From contig NZ_NIQU01000005.1 of the NCBI RefSeq assembly GCF_002741105.1, positions 353,604 to 417,603 of the forward strand: 64,000 nucleotides of DNA. The letters run 5' to 3'. Shown piece after piece: positions 61,547 through 64,000 of the stretch. This DNA comes from Pseudomonas sediminis. Lineage in GTDB: Bacteria; Pseudomonadota; Gammaproteobacteria; Pseudomonadales; Pseudomonadaceae. Below the pieces are notes generated by a model. The model searched no databases. It saw only the letters and a program-made list of their open reading frames with translations, and was not told the origin of the DNA. Within the stretch, counting starts at the first letter, position 1. Each line of letters starts with the position of its first letter. Made by a program: the position numbers and the translations under genes.

Positions 61547-62119
61547 ATGGACAGCGCCGAGATGAACCAGAACCTGGAGATGGCGGCCCTGGCCGTGCTT
61601 ATCCACGACCTGCGCAAGCACAAGAAGGTCACCCTCAACGAACTGGCTGAGCGCATCGGCCGCTCGGTGGGCTTTCTTTCGCAGGTCGAACGGGGTCTGT
61701 CGCGCCCGACGGTGGCTGATCTGACCGCCATCGCCGAGGCGCTCGATGTGCCCACCACCTATTTCTACAGCCTGCCCAAGCCCAAGGCGCTGGATTGGGT
61801 CACCCGCCCCGACGAACGCCGCACCCTGTACCTGGCCGGTGGCATCACCGACATCATGGCCTCGCCGACGCTGCAGGGCGCCTTCATGGTCGTCGACAGC
61901 CTGCTCGAGCCGGGTGCCAGCAGTGGTGAGCGGCAGATGAGCGACCGTTCCGAGCAGGCCGGCTACGTGCTCGAAGGCCAGCTGACGCTGTGGCTGGGCG
62001 AGGACGAACAGAGCGCCACGCTTTACCCCGGCGACGTTTTCCAGGTGCCGAGCTATGCGCACCTGCGTTATGCCAACCAAGGCGACACCCCTGCGCGGGT
62101 GTTGTGGATCTACACCTGA
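61547..62119 (+). CDS. puuR: XRE-family regulator with cupin domain, PuuR/PauR-like
   Basis: A 190-residue repressor-type protein. The helix-turn-helix (about 25-60) reads TLNELAERIGRSVGFLSQVERG and the C-terminal cupin barrel (about 115-185) includes GYVLEGQLTLWLGE and LYPGDVFQVPSYAHL, which may bind a polyamine or metal ligand. One base separates it from the puuB-like stop. It likely represses the operon when polyamines are absent. Confidence 0.86.
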   Translation: MDSAEMNQNLEMAALAVLIHDLRKHKKVTLNELAERIGRSVGFLSQVERGLSRPTVADLTAIAEALDVPTTYFYSLPKPKALDWVTRPDERRTLYLAGGITDIMASPTLQGAFMVVDSLLEPGASSGERQMSDRSEQAGYVLEGQLTLWLGEDEQSATLYPGDVFQVPSYAHLRYANQGDTPARVLWIYT

Positions 62120-62145
62120 CCTCCCGTGAACCGGAAATAACCACA

Positions 62146-63492
62146 ATGAACGCCACCCGAGTCGAGCTGCTCGACGAAGTCCGCCAATTCCGCCAGGCCC
62201 ACCCCGAGGTGCGCTTCGTCGACCTGATCTGTCTGGATATCCCCGGGCATTTCTACGGCAAGCGCTACCCCATCGAGATGCTGGAGAAGGTCGCTGCCGG
62301 CAGTGCCCTAAAGTTGCCGCAGAACTGCGTGCTACTCGGCGCGCAGGGCGGGCTCTACGAGATCGGCGACTACTGCTTCCATGACGGCGACCCAGACGCG
62401 CCACGGCGGCTGATTCCCGGCACGCTGAAGCTGGTGAACTGGGAGCGCCAGCCGCTGGGGCAGATGCTGATCAGTTCTGACGGTACCGAAGCGCCCATCG
62501 AGTTCGAGCCGCGCGAGGTGCTGGCACGCGTGGTGCAGCGCCTGGCGGCGCGCGGCATTCGCCCGGTGGTGGCCTTCGAGCTGGAGTTCTACCTGTTCGA
62601 CAAGGCACTGAAGGATGGTCTGCCGCAGTACCCGCGCGATGACCTGAGTGGCGATGCCGATGATCAGCCGAACATGCATATCGAGCGGCTCTCGCGCTTT
62701 GCCGACGTGCTCGACGACATCACCGAGACTGCGCGGCTGCAGGGCATCGATACCACGGTGATCACCGCCGAGATCGGCCCGGGGCAGTTCGAGATCAACT
62801 TCAGTCATAACGCCGACCCGATGCAGGCAGCCGACTGGTCGGCGCTGTTCTGCCGGGTGACCCGTGGCGTGGCGCTCAAATACGGCCATCGCGCCAGCTT
62901 CATGGCCAAGCCGTACCTGCAGTATCCAGGCAGCGGTATGCACATCCACGTCAGCCTGTACGACGAGGCTGGCGATAACCTGCTGGCCCGTGATGAGCAG
63001 CGTCCGTTGCGGCATGCCGTGGCCGGTTGCCTGGAGCTGTTGCCGGAGCTCATGCCGATCTACGCGCAGAACCACAACAGCTACCGCCGCTTTGGCGCCC
63101 AGGTGAACTCGGCGAGCAAAGCCAGCTGGGGCTTCGAGGATCGTGATGCCTGCGTGCGCATTCCCGAGTCGGACGCGCGCAATCTGCGTCTGGAGTTCCG
63201 CCTGCCGGGCGCCGATGCCAACCCCTATCTGGTGCTGGCGGCATTGCTGGTCAGTATCGAACAAGGCCTCGATGCCAAGGTCGAGCCCATCGCACCACTG
63301 AATGACGACCGCGCCAGCGGCGTCGACTTTCCCAACGACATGCTCGACGCCGTGCGCCGCATGCAGGCCAGCGAGCGCGTCGCAGCCGGCCTCGGCAGCG
63401 AGTTCGTCATGGTCTATTGCGAGAACAAACGCCAGGATCACCTGGCCTTCATGCACGACATCAGCCCGCGCGAATACCGCTGGTACCTGTGA
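62146..63492 (+). CDS. Glutamine synthetase-like gamma-glutamylpolyamine synthetase (PuuA/SpuB-type)
   Basis: A 448-residue member of the type III/GS-like ligases. FELEFYLFDK (about 138-147), TAEIGPGQFEINF (about 206-218), GSGMHIHVSLYD (about 265-276) and RLEFRLPGADANPYLV supply the metal and ATP sites. Enzymes of this group attach gamma-glutamate to putrescine or other polyamines. The ATG at 62146 follows CCGGAA; a longer frame begins inside the regulator gene. Pseudomonads carry several paralogues, so the exact amine is uncertain. Confidence 0.87.
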   Translation: MNATRVELLDEVRQFRQAHPEVRFVDLICLDIPGHFYGKRYPIEMLEKVAAGSALKLPQNCVLLGAQGGLYEIGDYCFHDGDPDAPRRLIPGTLKLVNWERQPLGQMLISSDGTEAPIEFEPREVLARVVQRLAARGIRPVVAFELEFYLFDKALKDGLPQYPRDDLSGDADDQPNMHIERLSRFADVLDDITETARLQGIDTTVITAEIGPGQFEINFSHNADPMQAADWSALFCRVTRGVALKYGHRASFMAKPYLQYPGSGMHIHVSLYDEAGDNLLARDEQRPLRHAVAGCLELLPELMPIYAQNHNSYRRFGAQVNSASKASWGFEDRDACVRIPESDARNLRLEFRLPGADANPYLVLAALLVSIEQGLDAKVEPIAPLNDDRASGVDFPNDMLDAVRRMQASERVAAGLGSEFVMVYCENKRQDHLAFMHDISPREYRWYL

Positions 63493-63515
63493 TGTCACGG
63501 ACAGAAGGAGGCGCC

Positions 63516-64000
63516 ATGAACAACGCCGTAAACAACCCCAAGACCGCACACTGGCAGGCCCTGAGCCAGGCCCACCACCTTGCCCCGTTCAGTGATTACA
63601 AGCAGCTGGCCGAAAAGGGGCCGCGCATCATCACTGAGGCGAAAGGTGTGCACCTGTGGGACAGCGAGGGCAACAAGATTCTCGATGGCATGGCCGGCCT
63701 GTGGTGCGTGGCCGTCGGCTATGGCCGTGAGGAACTGGTCGAAGCCGCCGCGACGCAGATGCGCCAGTTGCCGTTCTACAACACCTTCTTCCAGACCGCC
63801 CACCCGCCAGTGCTGGAGCTGGCGCATGCCATTTCCCAACTGGCGCCGGCTGGCATGAACCACGTGTTCTTCACCGGTTCGGGTTCGGAAGGCAATGACA
63901 CCATGCTGCGTCTGGTGCGCCACTACTGGGCATGCAAAGGCCAGCCGAACAAGAAAATCATCATCGGCCGCGACAACGGTTACCACGGCTCCACCGTGGC
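63516..64000 (+). CDS. spuC: Polyamine:pyruvate aminotransferase, SpuC-like (5' part; gene continues beyond window)
   Basis: The first about 161 residues of a class III PLP aminotransferase. NPKTAHWQALSQAHHLAPF at the start, KILDGMAGLWCVAVGYGREEL and HVFFTGSGSEGNDTMLRLVRHYW match SpuC of P. aeruginosa, which transfers the amino group of putrescine or cadaverine to pyruvate. The G in SEGN replaces the usual Ala (SEAN). The ATG follows AAGGAGG. It completes the polyamine operon; the catalytic lysine lies beyond the window. Confidence 0.88.
   Translation, partial: MNNAVNNPKTAHWQALSQAHHLAPFSDYKQLAEKGPRIITEAKGVHLWDSEGNKILDGMAGLWCVAVGYGREELVEAAATQMRQLPFYNTFFQTAHPPVLELAHAISQLAPAGMNHVFFTGSGSEGNDTMLRLVRHYWACKGQPNKKIIIGRDNGYHGSTV

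Noticed and set aside
1..64000. Prophage, insertion sequence, integron or CRISPR array
   Set aside because: No transposase, integrase, phage structural or cas gene, and no regularly spaced direct repeats were seen on either strand.

Overview
The window is a GC-rich, gene-dense chromosomal segment from a Pseudomonas, most likely the P. oleovorans/mendocina/pseudoalcaligenes branch. Evidence is the gene order dnaX-ybaB-recR-acyl-CoA dehydrogenase, the acyclic terpene (atu) genes, a two-gene eutBC locus without microcompartment genes, DUF3509 proteins, an ArcD-type antiporter and several REP-like repeat families. I see no insertion sequence, prophage, CRISPR array, rRNA or tRNA. One structural RNA is present, the small SRP RNA (ffs).

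Layout. 1-3.6 kb: atuC (partial), atuB and atuA facing the repressor gene atuR across two mirror-image operators. 3.7-6.4 kb: two tandem periplasmic solute-binding paralogues, a CPBP protease and a small membrane protein. 6.4-9.7 kb: eutBC behind a sigma-54-type promoter, then pyrF. 9.9-14.3 kb: an SDR, a BASS transporter, a BenE-type and a LysE-type transporter, and a membrane protein. 14.4-18.4 kb: an iron-uptake unit (ECF sigma, FecR, TonB receptor) with a Fur-like box. 18.5-21.5 kb: MarR regulator, aminotransferase, GST, AraC regulator. 21.6-32.1 kb: a long co-directional run with a response regulator and giant propeller histidine kinase, an alpha/beta hydrolase, an MFS pump fused to an ABM-like domain, a Tat-exported amidohydrolase, an ABM-membrane protein, an isochorismatase-fold hydrolase and an esterase. 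32.3-38.9 kb: arcD, a copper-related pair, an HU protein, a lipase-like protein, a chemoreceptor and ffs.

39-52 kb is the most distinctive accessory region. It holds two linked transcription units, each with its own TetR regulator and palindromic operator. Unit 1 encodes an extradiol (VOC) dioxygenase, a FAH-family hydrolase with a Tat-like leader, an acyl-CoA ligase and a DUF1302/DUF1329 envelope pair, facing an Old Yellow Enzyme. Unit 2 encodes a MhpA-like flavin hydroxylase facing a phytanoyl-CoA-type dioxygenase. Together they look like a ring-hydroxylation, ring-cleavage and CoA-activation pathway for an unidentified aromatic or polycyclic compound.

52-64 kb: two DUF3509 proteins, dnaX-ybaB-recR, a HELWH protein, and an acyl-CoA dehydrogenase whose upstream region carries an almost exact copy of the atu operator, suggesting that this distant gene belongs to the AtuR regulon. 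An AraC regulator with duplicated upstream palindromes follows, then a polyamine (gamma-glutamylputrescine) operon: puuB-like, puuR-like, glutamine-synthetase-like and spuC-like (cut by the window end).
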